This document shows positions 10,991-18,572 of a stretch of 64,000 nucleotides of DNA, piece after piece. The position numbers and the translations under genes were made by a program. How positions within the stretch are numbered: the stretch's first letter is position 1; each line of letters begins with the position of its first letter. Source of the DNA: Falsiroseomonas bella (GTDB taxonomy: Bacteria > Pseudomonadota > Alphaproteobacteria > Acetobacterales > Acetobacteraceae); the NCBI RefSeq assembly GCF_003173615.1, contig NZ_QGNA01000008.1, forward strand, positions 124,001 through 188,000, written 5' to 3'. Below the pieces are notes generated by a model. It was not told the origin of the DNA and did no database searches. It was given only the letters and a program-made list of their open reading frames with translations.

Positions 10991-12040
10991 ATGAGCCGCC
11001 TGCGCCTGCTCGCCGACGACCTGACGGGCGCGCTGGACGCGACGGCGCCCTTCGCAGCCTCGGCCGGGCATGCGCTTCCCGTGGCGCTGGAGACGCCGCC
11101 GGATGCCGGCGCGCTGGACGCCGACACGCGCGATGGCCCGGCCAATGCCGCGAGGAGCCGCGCTTCCGCGCTCGCGCCCTGGCTGGCGGGCGGGCGGCCT
11201 GCCTTCCGCAAGCTCGACAGCCTGCTGCGCGGCCATGTCGCGGCGGAGCTGGCGGCCAGTGCGGCGGGCGGCTTCTCCAGCTTGGTGATCGCGCCGGCCT
11301 TTCCGGGCCAGGGGCGGCGCATGCGCGAGGGGCGGCTGCTGCTGGCCGATGGCACGGCCGGCCCGGATCTCGGCGCGCTGCTTCCGGCAGCAGGGCTGCG
11401 GCCGCGACGCCTCGCCGCGGGCGAGGTGCCCGGCGGGGCCGGCGCCTGGCTCTGCGACGTGGAGACGGAGGCGGATCTCGCGGCGCTGGCCCGTGCCGAT
11501 CTGCCGCAGCCGGTGCTCTGGGCGGGATCGGGCGGGCTGGCGCGCGCGCTGGCGGGGCCGGGCCGCGCCGCGCATCCGCCGGCGGGGCCGCTGCTGCTGC
11601 TCTGCGGCAGCCGGCATGCGCGCGCGGCGGCGATGCTGCCGGGGCTCGGGCAGGCGGTGCTTCGGCCGGCTTCCGTCGCGCAGGCCGGCGAGGCGGCGCG
11701 GCGCGCCGCCGCGGCGCTCGGCGACGGCCAGGGCGCGGCGCTGTCACTTCAGGCGGCGGGCGACGCGCCGGGCGCGATATGGCGTGGCCTCGCCGAGACC
11801 TTCGCGGGCCTGCCGCCGCCGCCACTGCTCGGCGTGGTGGGCGGGCGGTCGCTGCGCGACCTGTGTCTTGCGCTCGGCGTCATGGCGCTCGATGTCGCGG
11901 GCGAGGTACGGACCGGGCTGCCGCTGTCCCGGCTGCGTGGCGGGCCGTGGGACGGCACGCCGCTGATTTCCTCCTCCGGCGCCTTCGACGACCGGGGGCT
12001 GTTCCGTGACCTGCTGCAAGGGAAGCGCGTCGTCGCATGA
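10991..12040 (+). CDS. Four-carbon acid sugar kinase family protein (DUF1537; D-threonate/erythronate kinase type)
   Basis: This 349-residue protein opens with LRLLADDLTGALDATAPFA, the hallmark of the four-carbon acid sugar kinases (OtnK/DtnK/LtnK, formerly DUF1537), and contains FRKLDSLLRGHV and the C-terminal nucleotide-binding region with VVGGRSLRDLC. Family members phosphorylate C4 of D-threonate, L-threonate or D-erythronate with ATP. At 349 residues it is shorter than the roughly 400-430 usual for the family, with compact loops but both domains present. The start at 10991 is preceded by GAGGGAA about 10 bases upstream. It overlaps the downstream pdxA-like gene by ATGA, so the two are translationally coupled. 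This fits the known pathway in which the phosphorylated acid is oxidised and decarboxylated to dihydroxyacetone phosphate. The exact substrate is not decided by the sequence. Confidence 0.85.
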   Translation: MSRLRLLADDLTGALDATAPFAASAGHALPVALETPPDAGALDADTRDGPANAARSRASALAPWLAGGRPAFRKLDSLLRGHVAAELAASAAGGFSSLVIAPAFPGQGRRMREGRLLLADGTAGPDLGALLPAAGLRPRRLAAGEVPGGAGAWLCDVETEADLAALARADLPQPVLWAGSGGLARALAGPGRAAHPPAGPLLLLCGSRHARAAAMLPGLGQAVLRPASVAQAGEAARRAAAALGDGQGAALSLQAAGDAPGAIWRGLAETFAGLPPPPLLGVVGGRSLRDLCLALGVMALDVAGEVRTGLPLSRLRGGPWDGTPLISSSGAFDDRGLFRDLLQGKRVVA

Positions 12041-13065
12041 CTGAATCGCCTGTCATCGCCGTCACCATGGGCGATCCCGCCGGCATCGGGCCGGAGGTCG
12101 TGCTGAAGGCCATCGCCGACCTGGCGCCGCGCGTCGCGGCCGGCGCCCTGCGGCCCGTCGCGGTCGGCACGGTCGAGGAATTCGCGCGGACCAACGCAGC
12201 GCTCGGGCTCGGCTCGGAACTCGTGCCCTTCGGCACGGGCGGCGTGTGGCCGCGCGTGGAGGTGGTGGCGGCGACGCGGCCGGAGGCGCCGACGACCTTC
12301 GGCGTGGCGGCGGCCGAGGGCGGGCGCCAGGCGCATGCGGCCATCGTCGCGGCGGTCGGCATGGCGATGCGCGGCGAGGCGGCGGCCATCGCCACGGCGC
12401 CGATCAGCAAGGAGGCGCTGAACGGCGCCGGCATCGCGCATCCCGGCCACACGGAGCTGCTGGCCGCGCTGACCAGGGCGCGCGACAGCCGGATGATGCT
12501 GGCGCATGGCGACCTGCGCGTGGTGCATGTGACGACGCATGTGGCGCTGGCGCGCGTGCCCGCGCTGCTGACGCCGGAACGCCTGCGCCGCACGCTGGAC
12601 CTGACGCTGGATGCGCTGCGCCGCCTCGGCATCGCGCGGCCGCGCATCGCCGTCGCCGCGCTGAACCCGCATGCCGGCGAGGGCGGGTTGTTCGGCGAGG
12701 AGGACGACCGCGTGAACGTGCCCGTCATCGCCGAGTACCGGGCGCGCGGGGAGGACGTGACCGGCCCGCATCCCGGCGACACGGTCTTCGTCAAGGCGGC
12801 GGCGGGCCAGTTCGACGCGGTGATCGCCATGTACCACGACCAGGGCCACATCCCGGTGAAGCTGCTGGGCTTCAAGGTGGATCGCGAGAGCGGGCGCTGG
12901 ACCGGGCTCAACGGCGTCAACGTCACGCTCGGCCTGCCGATCATCCGCACCAGCGTGGACCACGGCACCGCCTTCGACATCGCCGGGCGCGGCATCGCCG
13001 CGGCGTCGAGCATGGTGGAGGCGATCGAGTATGCGGCGATGCTCGCCGCCGGTGGCGCTGCGTGA
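12037..13065 (+). CDS. pdxA2: 4-hydroxythreonine-4-phosphate dehydrogenase family protein (PdxA2-type 4-phospho-threonate/erythronate dehydrogenase)
   Basis: A 342-residue PdxA-family NAD-dependent dehydrogenase. It starts VITVTMGDPAGIGPE-like (VIAVTMGDPAGIGPE) and has the three metal-ligand histidine regions of the family: HPGHTELL, NPHAGEGG and AMYHDQGHIP. PdxA proper serves vitamin B6 synthesis, whereas PdxA2 paralogues encoded beside DUF1537 kinases oxidise 4-phospho-D-threonate or D-erythronate, giving dihydroxyacetone phosphate and CO2. The four-base overlap with such a kinase makes the catabolic role much more likely here. No pdxJ or other vitamin B6 gene is nearby. The substrate stereochemistry is inferred from context only. 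Confidence 0.88.
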   Translation: MTESPVIAVTMGDPAGIGPEVVLKAIADLAPRVAAGALRPVAVGTVEEFARTNAALGLGSELVPFGTGGVWPRVEVVAATRPEAPTTFGVAAAEGGRQAHAAIVAAVGMAMRGEAAAIATAPISKEALNGAGIAHPGHTELLAALTRARDSRMMLAHGDLRVVHVTTHVALARVPALLTPERLRRTLDLTLDALRRLGIARPRIAVAALNPHAGEGGLFGEEDDRVNVPVIAEYRARGEDVTGPHPGDTVFVKAAAGQFDAVIAMYHDQGHIPVKLLGFKVDRESGRWTGLNGVNVTLGLPIIRTSVDHGTAFDIAGRGIAAASSMVEAIEYAAMLAAGGAA

Positions 13066-13188
13066 CCGGCATCGCGGGCGGCCCGATGCGCGGCGCGGGT
13101 TGCGCGTGACGGCCGGCGCCTTGCCGCGAAGGGCGGCGACGGTGCAAGACTGACGGTGGAGGACGGCGTCCTCCCCCAGGAGACGAGC

Positions 13189-14325
13189 ATGCCCGGCACC
13201 ACCGTTCGCGCCGTCGCGCCCCATGTGCTGATGGCGGAACTGTCGGAACCCTTCGCCTATTCGCAGGCCTGGTACCGCAGGCGCGGCGCGATGCTGGTGG
13301 AGATCACGACCGAGGACGGCATCACCGGCTGGGGCGAGGCCTTCGGGCCGCCGGAACTGACCGCGCCCATCGTCGCGTGGCTGGCCCCGCTGGTGATCGG
13401 GCAGGACGCCATGGCGCGGGAGGCGATCTGGCAGGCGCTGTACAACCGGCTGCGCGACCACGGGCAGCGCGGGCTGGTGGTGGAGGCGATCAGCGCCATC
13501 GACATCGCGCTGTGGGACATCGCGGGGCAGGCGCTGGGGCTGCCGGTGCACCGGCTGCTCGGCGGGCCGCTGCGGATGGAGATCGAGGCCTATGCGACGG
13601 GCTTCTACCGCCGCGAGCGCGACGACCACCTGCATTACCTGGTGGAGGAAGCCGGGCAGCGCCGCTCGGAAGGCTTCCGGTCGCTGAAGCTGAAGACCGG
13701 CTGGGGGCTGAAGCAGGACATCGCGCTGACGAAGGATTTCCGCAACGCCATCGGGCGGGACTGCGGGCTGCTGGTGGATTGCAACCACGCCTATGACGCG
13801 CCAGCGGCGATCGCCTATGGCAATGCGGTGGCCGATTGCGACATCGGCTGGTTCGAGGAGCCGGTGCCGCCGGAGGACATCGCGGGCTACCTGGAGGTGA
13901 AGGCGCGCCAGCCGCTGCCGGTGGCGGGCGGCGAGGCGAGCTTCGCGCGCTGGGGTTTTGCGGAGATGATCACGCGCCGTTCCGTGGACATCCTGCAGCC
14001 GGATGTCGCTGCCTGCGGCGGCATCTCGGAACTGAAGAAGATCGCGGACATGGCGAGCGCCTTCGGAGTGCGCGTGAACCCGCATGTCTGGGGCACGGGC
14101 GTGACGCTCGCGGCCTCGTTGCATCTGCTCGCGGTGATCCCGGACAACCCGCCGGGCCTGTTCCCGCGCCCGCCGCTTCTGGAACTCGACCGCTCGCCGC
14201 ATCCGGTGCGCGACGCGGTCACCAGCATGCCGCCGGTCTCGGCCGAAGGGCGCGTGCGCGTGCCGGAGGCGCCGGGGCTTGGCGTTACGGTGGATCGCGC
14301 GGCGCTGAAGCGGTTCGCGGCGTGA
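13189..14325 (+). CDS. Mandelate racemase/muconate lactonizing enzyme (enolase superfamily) protein, likely sugar-acid dehydratase
   Basis: A 378-residue enolase-superfamily enzyme. The barrel residues are in order: the KxK general base in SLKLKTG (about residues 165-170), metal ligands in VDCNHAYD (about 196), WFEEP (about 222) and GGE (about 247), the aspartate in LQPDV (about 270) and the histidine in PHVWGTG (about 299). This spacing is that of the mandelate-racemase subgroup, whose members abstract a proton alpha to a carboxylate; many are acid-sugar dehydratases. The ATG at 13189 has AGGAG upstream; an earlier in-frame start at 13156 is less likely. It follows the kinase/PdxA2 pair, suggesting it feeds or extends the same acid-sugar route. 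The substrate is unknown. Confidence 0.87.
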   Translation: MPGTTVRAVAPHVLMAELSEPFAYSQAWYRRRGAMLVEITTEDGITGWGEAFGPPELTAPIVAWLAPLVIGQDAMAREAIWQALYNRLRDHGQRGLVVEAISAIDIALWDIAGQALGLPVHRLLGGPLRMEIEAYATGFYRRERDDHLHYLVEEAGQRRSEGFRSLKLKTGWGLKQDIALTKDFRNAIGRDCGLLVDCNHAYDAPAAIAYGNAVADCDIGWFEEPVPPEDIAGYLEVKARQPLPVAGGEASFARWGFAEMITRRSVDILQPDVAACGGISELKKIADMASAFGVRVNPHVWGTGVTLAASLHLLAVIPDNPPGLFPRPPLLELDRSPHPVRDAVTSMPPVSAEGRVRVPEAPGLGVTVDRAALKRFAA

Positions 14326-15059
14326 CGCCGAAACAGCGCGCCGATGTCGCGCTCGTCGAGCGCGGGCTGGTCGAATCCCGCGCGCGGGCGCAGGCGCTGA
14401 TCCTGGCGGGGCTGGTGTTCAGCGGGGAGCAGCGCGTGGCCAAGGCGGGCGATGCGATCAAGCCCGACCAGCCGCTGGAGGTGCGCGGGCAGGACCATCC
14501 CTGGGTGTCGCGCGGCGGCGTGAAGCTGGCGCATGCGCTGGCGCATTTTGGGCTCTCGCCGAAGGGCCTCGTCTGCCTCGATGTCGGCGCCTCGACCGGC
14601 GGCTTCACCGACGTGCTGCTGCACCACGGCGCGGCGAAGGTCTATGCGGTGGATGTCGGCCACGGGCAGCTGGCCTGGACGCTGCGCAACGACCCGCGCG
14701 TGGTGGTGAAGGAGCGCGTGAACGCGCGCTACCTGGATGCGACGCAGGTCCCGGAGCCGGTGCAGGCCATCGTCTGCGACGCCAGCTTCATCGGGCAGCG
14801 CACCGTGCTGCCGGCGCCGCTCGCGCTGGCGGCGCCCGGCGCCTGGGCGGTGGCGCTGATCAAGCCGCAATTCGAGGTGGGGCCTGCCGTCGCCAAGGGT
14901 GGCGTGGTGCGCGAGCCCGCGGTGCATGGGCGCGTCTGCAACGAGATCCGCGCCTGGTGGTCGGCGTTGCCGGGCTGGCAGGTCATCGGCATCGAGGCCA
15001 GCCCGATCCTCGGCCCCGAGGGGAACCGGGAATTCCTGATCGCCGCGCGGCGGGGCTGA
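14322..15059 (+). CDS. tlyA: TlyA family rRNA (cytidine-2'-O)-methyltransferase / S4-domain FtsJ-like methyltransferase
   Basis: A 245-residue protein starting with GTG that overlaps the preceding stop as GTGA. It has an N-terminal S4 RNA-binding domain (RADVALVERGLVESRARAQ, about residues 4-60) and a Rossmann methyltransferase domain with the SAM motif CLDVGASTGGFTD, the lysine/aspartate region VVVKERVN and VCDASFI, and a late LIKPQFE motif. Members 2'-O-methylate cytidines in 16S and 23S rRNA; the family is often misannotated as hemolysin A. In many alphaproteobacteria tlyA lies next to dxs; here dxs is about 12 kb away, with the RTX gene and the acid-sugar genes between. Confidence 0.92.
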   Translation: MTPKQRADVALVERGLVESRARAQALILAGLVFSGEQRVAKAGDAIKPDQPLEVRGQDHPWVSRGGVKLAHALAHFGLSPKGLVCLDVGASTGGFTDVLLHHGAAKVYAVDVGHGQLAWTLRNDPRVVVKERVNARYLDATQVPEPVQAIVCDASFIGQRTVLPAPLALAAPGAWAVALIKPQFEVGPAVAKGGVVREPAVHGRVCNEIRAWWSALPGWQVIGIEASPILGPEGNREFLIAARRG

Positions 15060-15084
15060 GCCGTCCGCGCGACTGTCAGGTCTT

Positions 15085-15099
15085 CCGACAGGTTGTCGG
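15085..15099. terminator. Short hairpin between tlyA and the PEP-CTERM gene
   Basis: CCGACA-GGT-TGTCGG forms a six-pair stem with a three-base loop in the 42-base gap between two convergent genes. It could serve either strand. It is short and has no T-run, so support is weak. Confidence 0.35.
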
Positions 15100-15101
15100 G
15101 C

Positions 15102-15890
15102 TTACGCCGCCGGGGCGCGCCGGCGCAGGCCGAAGAGGCCCAGCAGCCCGGCGCCGAACAGGGCCAGGGAGGCGGGCTCGGGGACGCCAACAGCGACCTC
15201 GCCGTTCGTGCCACCCAGATTCAGGCCGCCGCCGGTGATCGGATCGACGAGCAGCGTGAAGCTCCTGCTCTCACCTAACAGATAGTTGGAGACCCACAAA
15301 TTCTCAATGTCATAGATAGGAACTTCGACAATCTCAACGACCGTGTAAGTTTCTTCCTCCCAAAAACCACCGCACAACCCATAAAGATCACACTCCTCTT
15401 GTGTATATTCGTAATAGACAAGTTCCGTAACCTCAGTCTCAACCCGACGAAAATCTGAGCCTATGTAGGCTTCTTGGAAATAGTCTAAAAATACAGTCCC
15501 AGACCATTTCCAATTTACATTGAAAAGGCCAGGAGTGTTAAAGATCAAAGGTGCGGCGAGCAGATAGGTCGTTTTGTAATGGTCGCCGATCCAGCTAACC
15601 TCGTCCGCAACGACAGTCTGTCCATTCGAACTGACCTCGATGCGTGGATTCATGGTGGGAGTGGTGTAGGGATCGACTGTGGTAAGAGTGAGCTTGAACT
15701 CGATCGACACCGGATTGCCAGGGGTCACCGGCGCGAACCAACCGACCCGGATATCGAGGGAGAAGTCCTGGGCTTCGGGCGGCGGTCTCCAATATTCATC
15801 AACGACGATGTGATCCGCCCGCGCCGGCACCGCCGCGCAGAGCGCAGCGGCGACTGCGACTGCGGGTAGAGTGGAAAACAAGCTGCGCAT
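15102..15890 (-). CDS. PEP-CTERM sorting-domain exoprotein
   Basis: A 262-residue secreted protein. Residues 1-25 form a signal peptide (MRSLFSTLPAVAVAAALC...ARA). The body has no recognised domain and is rich in Tyr, Glu and Val with an ECDLYGLCGG segment. The C-terminus is a standard PEP-CTERM tail: VPEPASLALFG, a hydrophobic stretch and RRRAPAA. Such tails are recognised by an exosortase (EpsH/XrtA) in bacteria that make exopolysaccharide; no exosortase is in the window. The ATG at 15890 is preceded by GGGAGG and was preferred over a longer frame to 15965. The middle of the gene is strikingly AT-rich for this genome (15301-15360 has 25 G/C of 60), suggesting foreign origin or relaxed selection. 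Function unknown. Confidence 0.88.
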   Translation of the reverse strand: MRSLFSTLPAVAVAAALCAAVPARADHIVVDEYWRPPPEAQDFSLDIRVGWFAPVTPGNPVSIEFKLTLTTVDPYTTPTMNPRIEVSSNGQTVVADEVSWIGDHYKTTYLLAAPLIFNTPGLFNVNWKWSGTVFLDYFQEAYIGSDFRRVETEVTELVYYEYTQEECDLYGLCGGFWEEETYTVVEIVEVPIYDIENLWVSNYLLGESRSFTLLVDPITGGGLNLGGTNGEVAVGVPEPASLALFGAGLLGLFGLRRRAPAA

Positions 15891-16020
15891 CGGGCCTCCC
15901 GCTGCTTCCGTTGACCTGTCTGGCGGTCGAGCAGGGCTGCACCGCTTGTGCGACCTATTACGCAACTATTACGCCTACAATGTCAAACATGCGCAGGGGC
16001 CGAGAGAGGGGGCTGGACCG

Positions 16021-16080
16021 GCCGATCAGCGCCAGGGAGGCGGGATCGGGCACGCTCCCGATCTTGCCGCCGAACCTGAT
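16021..16080 (-). pseudogene. Apparent remnant of a second PEP-CTERM gene (sorting-signal fragment)
   Basis: On the minus strand, 16080 to 16021 reads IRFGGKIGS then VPDPASLALIG, which closely matches the VPEPASLALFG sorting signal of the adjacent PEP-CTERM protein, including at DNA level. The hydrophobic segment and arginine cluster that should follow are missing (it continues RSSPLSRPL...), and no signal peptide or complete frame lies upstream on that strand. I read it as the decayed 3' end of a duplicated or neighbouring PEP-CTERM gene, now in the gap before the SDR gene. Chance resemblance is possible but unlikely given the 11-residue match. Confidence 0.5.
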
Positions 16081-16243
16081 GCCGGAGCAGCTTCATCGAG
16101 AGCAGGGCATTGTTCCGCATCCGCCCATGGATCCGGCCGGTTCCCACGGCGTGCCCCGCGGCCGACCGTCGCGGGCTGCAACCCACTTGCCTCCCGCCGC
16201 CGGGCGCGCGAAGCGGATACCGACAGACCGGAATCTCGACTCC

Positions 16244-17032
16244 ATGGACCTGATGCTCCGCGGCCGCGTCGCCGCCATCACCGGCCCCGCCAAGGGCATG
16301 GGCGCCGCCATCACCCGCGCCTTCGCGGCCGAAGGCTGCAAGCTGGTGCTGGTCGGCCGCGACACCGCGGCGATCGGGCCGGTGGCGGAGGAGGTGGCGA
16401 AGGTCACCGATGTGATCGTGGTCGGCACCGACATCACCTCCGACGCCGCCTGCTTCGCGGCCGCCGAGCAGGCGAAGGCGCGCTTCGGCACGGTGGACAT
16501 CCTGGTGAATGTCGCGGGCGGATCGGGGCCGATCGGCAAGACCGGGCTGACCACGACGCAGGCCGAGTACGACGAGATCATCGAGCTCAACATGCGCGGC
16601 TGTTTCAACACGATCCGCGCCTTCGCGCCGATGATGGTGGCGCAGCGTTGGGGCAAGATCGTGAATGTCGGCGGCACCTTCGGCATGCGCGGCCGCGCCG
16701 GGCGGCTGGCCTACAGCGCGTCGAAGTGGGGGCTGCGCGGGATCACCAAGAGCTTCGCGCTGGAACTCGGTCCGCACAACATCAACGTCAACAATGTCGC
16801 GCCCGGCATGGTGGACGGCCCGCGCTTCCGCGAGAAGGTCTGCCGCGAGATGGCGCAGCGCCTGGGGATCACCGAGGAGGAGGCGGCGCGCCGCCACGCG
16901 GCCGACTACGCACTCGGACGCGTGACGAACGACGTGGACGTGGCGAATGCCTGCCTGTTCATGGCCAGCGACGTGTCGCGGCAGATCACCGGCGTGGACC
17001 TGCCGGTGGATGGCGGCTGGGCCGCGCTGTGA
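16244..17032 (+). CDS. Short-chain dehydrogenase/reductase (SDR) family oxidoreductase
   Basis: A 262-residue classical SDR. The NAD(P)-binding glycine motif is TGPAKGMGAAI (residues 13-23), followed by NVAGG (the NNAG position, with V for the usual second N), the active-site serine region, YSASKWG (catalytic Tyr and Lys, about residues 159-163) and the C-terminal PVDGGWAAL. The ATG at 16244 was chosen because the upstream in-frame extension to 15911 has no SDR homology and overlaps the PEP-CTERM remnant. Substrate unknown; 3-oxoacyl reductase-like or sugar/alcohol dehydrogenase roles are both possible. It converges on the alpha/beta hydrolase gene and shares a hairpin terminator with it. Confidence 0.9.
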   Translation: MDLMLRGRVAAITGPAKGMGAAITRAFAAEGCKLVLVGRDTAAIGPVAEEVAKVTDVIVVGTDITSDAACFAAAEQAKARFGTVDILVNVAGGSGPIGKTGLTTTQAEYDEIIELNMRGCFNTIRAFAPMMVAQRWGKIVNVGGTFGMRGRAGRLAYSASKWGLRGITKSFALELGPHNINVNNVAPGMVDGPRFREKVCREMAQRLGITEEEAARRHAADYALGRVTNDVDVANACLFMASDVSRQITGVDLPVDGGWAAL

Positions 17033-17038
17033 GCGGGC

Positions 17039-17060
17039 CGGGCGGGGCGCACCCCGCCCG
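17039..17060. terminator. Bidirectional hairpin terminator between the SDR and hydrolase genes
   Basis: CGGGCGGGG-CGCA-CCCCGCCCG is a perfect nine-pair GC stem with a four-base loop, placed between the two convergent stop codons. On the plus strand it is followed by GAAAAT. Its position between convergent genes fits a shared terminator. Confidence 0.65.
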
Positions 17061-17069
17061 CCCCGAAAA

Positions 17070-17957
17070 TCACTTCTCCTTCGCCGCGATGATGCCGCCG
17101 GCGAGGCTCGCGGGGATGCGGTTGCGCCAGGCGCCGCCATCCACCTGCGTCACGAAGTCGAGCACCGCGCGGTTGAAGGCGTCCGGGTCCTCGAGGTTCA
17201 TGGTGTGGCCGCATTTCGGCATCACCAGCAGCGCCGAGCTCATGATGGTGCGCTTGAGATAGATGCTGGCCTCCAGCGTCGGGTCGTCCTCGTCGCCGGC
17301 GATGATCAGCGTCGGCACCGTCATCTTCGAGAACCCGTCCTTGAGGTCGAACAGGTTGGGGCGGCGGCGCTGCACGCCGTTCATCGTCAGCGCGGAGCCT
17401 TCCGTGCTGTGCTCGCAGAGCTGCTGCACGAATTCGGCATAGCCGCGCGGATCCTTCTCCTCGAAGACCAGGCGCGTCGGGCCGCGGCCGTAGGTCTTGC
17501 CGAACACGGCCATCGTCTCCGACCGGATGCGGGCGATGGCGGCGTCCGTCTCGGCGTGGAACTGCGCCATCTTGCCGGGGGCGGCGCCATAGCCGACGCC
17601 GGCGGCAACCAGGCTGCGGCAGAGATCTGGGTGGCGCAGGCCCATATGCAGCGTCGCGAAGCCGCCCATGGAGAGGCCGACCACATGAGCCTTGCCGAGG
17701 TTCAGCCCCTTGATCACCGCGGCGATGTCGTCGGTGGCACGGTCCTGGCTGTACTTCTCGGGGTCGGAGGGCACGTCGGAGGGCGGATAGCCGCGGGCGG
17801 CGAAGGCGATGCAGCGGTAGCGGCGGGCGAAGAAGCGCAGCTGCATCTCCCAGCTGCGATGGTCGCCGGCATATTCGTGCACGAACACCATGGGCGTGCC
17901 GGTGCCGGCTTCCTCATAGTGCAGGTTGACCCCATCGTCGGTGCGGACCGTCGGCAT
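17070..17957 (-). CDS. Alpha/beta hydrolase
   Basis: A 295-residue alpha/beta-hydrolase-fold protein. The nucleophile elbow is GLSMGG (about residues 97-102), the acid lies in IIAGDEDD and the catalytic histidine in CGHTMNLEDP near the C-terminus; the oxyanion region is FVHEYAG. The family includes esterases, lactonases such as 3-oxoadipate enol-lactonase, and C-C hydrolases, and the sequence does not single out one. ATG at 17957 is preceded by GGGGGAG; the longer frame to 18074 lacks support and would run into the Rrf2 operator region. It is transcribed divergently from the SUF operon. Confidence 0.9.
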   Translation of the reverse strand: MPTVRTDDGVNLHYEEAGTGTPMVFVHEYAGDHRSWEMQLRFFARRYRCIAFAARGYPPSDVPSDPEKYSQDRATDDIAAVIKGLNLGKAHVVGLSMGGFATLHMGLRHPDLCRSLVAAGVGYGAAPGKMAQFHAETDAAIARIRSETMAVFGKTYGRGPTRLVFEEKDPRGYAEFVQQLCEHSTEGSALTMNGVQRRRPNLFDLKDGFSKMTVPTLIIAGDEDDPTLEASIYLKRTIMSSALLVMPKCGHTMNLEDPDAFNRAVLDFVTQVDGGAWRNRIPASLAGGIIAAKEK

Positions 17958-18077
17958 GCTCTCCCCCGTCCTGTGGCGGGCGGCACCATGGCGGGCGCGC
18001 GGCGGGGCGGCAAGAAGGGCCGCGTCGGTGCCCGACGGTCCTTGACGTTCCGTGGGGGCGGGCGCATCTAGCAATCT

Positions 18078-18092
18078 GGACCGGGTTGGTCC
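18078..18092. promoter_or_regulatory. Palindrome upstream of the Rrf2-suf operon, candidate operator
   Basis: GGACC-GGGTT-GGTCC is a perfect five-base inverted repeat with a five-base spacer, centred 33 bases before the Rrf2 start codon in the gap between the hydrolase and the SUF operon. Rrf2 regulators of Fe-S biogenesis (IscR/SufR types) bind palindromes of this size and usually repress their own operon. The site is a candidate for autoregulation, inferred from position and symmetry. Confidence 0.45.
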
Positions 18093-18117
18093 GCTTTGAC
18101 AGGGCGGGAGGGTCCGC

Positions 18118-18558
18118 GTGCTGCGGGTCTCTAAGCTGACGGATTACGCGGTGGTGGTGCTGAGCCGGCTGGAGGCGGAGGGCGGGGTGCAGACCGCGCC
18201 GGGTCTTTCGGCCGGGACGGGCGTTGCCGAGCCGACCGTCGCGAAGGTGCTGAAGATGCTGTCGCAAGCCGGGCTTGTCGAGGGCCAGCGCGGACCGCGC
18301 GGCGGCTACCGGCTGCTGCGGCCGCTCGCCGAGGTCCCGCTTTCGGACGTTATCGTCGCCATAGACGGCCCGATCGCGTTGACCGCCTGCGTGGATGGCG
18401 GCTTCGGCCTGTGCGAGGCGGAGCATGTCTGCCCCGTGCGCGGCCGCTGGGACCCGGTGAACGCCGCGATCCGCGATGCGCTCTCCGGCATCACCGTCGC
18501 CGAGATCGCAACCCCGAAGCCGATATTCGCGCCGCCCGCCATCGCGGCCGCCGAGTAG
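18118..18558 (+). CDS. Rrf2 family SUF-system Fe-S cluster assembly regulator
   Basis: A 146-residue Rrf2-family winged-helix regulator starting with GTG, preceded by GGGCGGGAGG. The N-terminal helix-turn-helix is seen in [15 protein letters not shown] and the wing in [11 protein letters not shown]. Three cysteines in the C-terminal half ([15 protein letters not shown]) are in the right place to hold an Fe-S cluster, as in IscR and the SUF-associated regulators. It heads the suf operon, with sufB starting 14 bases after its stop codon, so it most likely senses Fe-S status and represses the operon. Binding to the palindrome at 18078-18092 is inferred. Confidence 0.92.
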   Translation: MLRVSKLTDYAVVVLSRLEAEGGVQTAPGLSAGTGVAEPTVAKVLKMLSQAGLVEGQRGPRGGYRLLRPLAEVPLSDVIVAIDGPIALTACVDGGFGLCEAEHVCPVRGRWDPVNAAIRDALSGITVAEIATPKPIFAPPAIAAAE

Positions 18559-18572
18559 GGAACGGAAGAACA

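Noticed and set aside
10664-10994. Short plus-strand frames between the RTX gene and the kinase
   Set aside because: No ribosome site, no recognisable protein, and mutually overlapping frames; treated as regulatory DNA.
12037-13065. Assignment as vitamin B6 biosynthetic pdxA
   Set aside because: Coupling to a four-carbon acid kinase favours the catabolic PdxA2 role, though the two cannot be fully separated by motif alone.
15911-16243. An N-terminal extension of the SDR protein
   Set aside because: The SDR family starts at the Rossmann motif; the extension has no homology and covers the PEP-CTERM remnant on the other strand.
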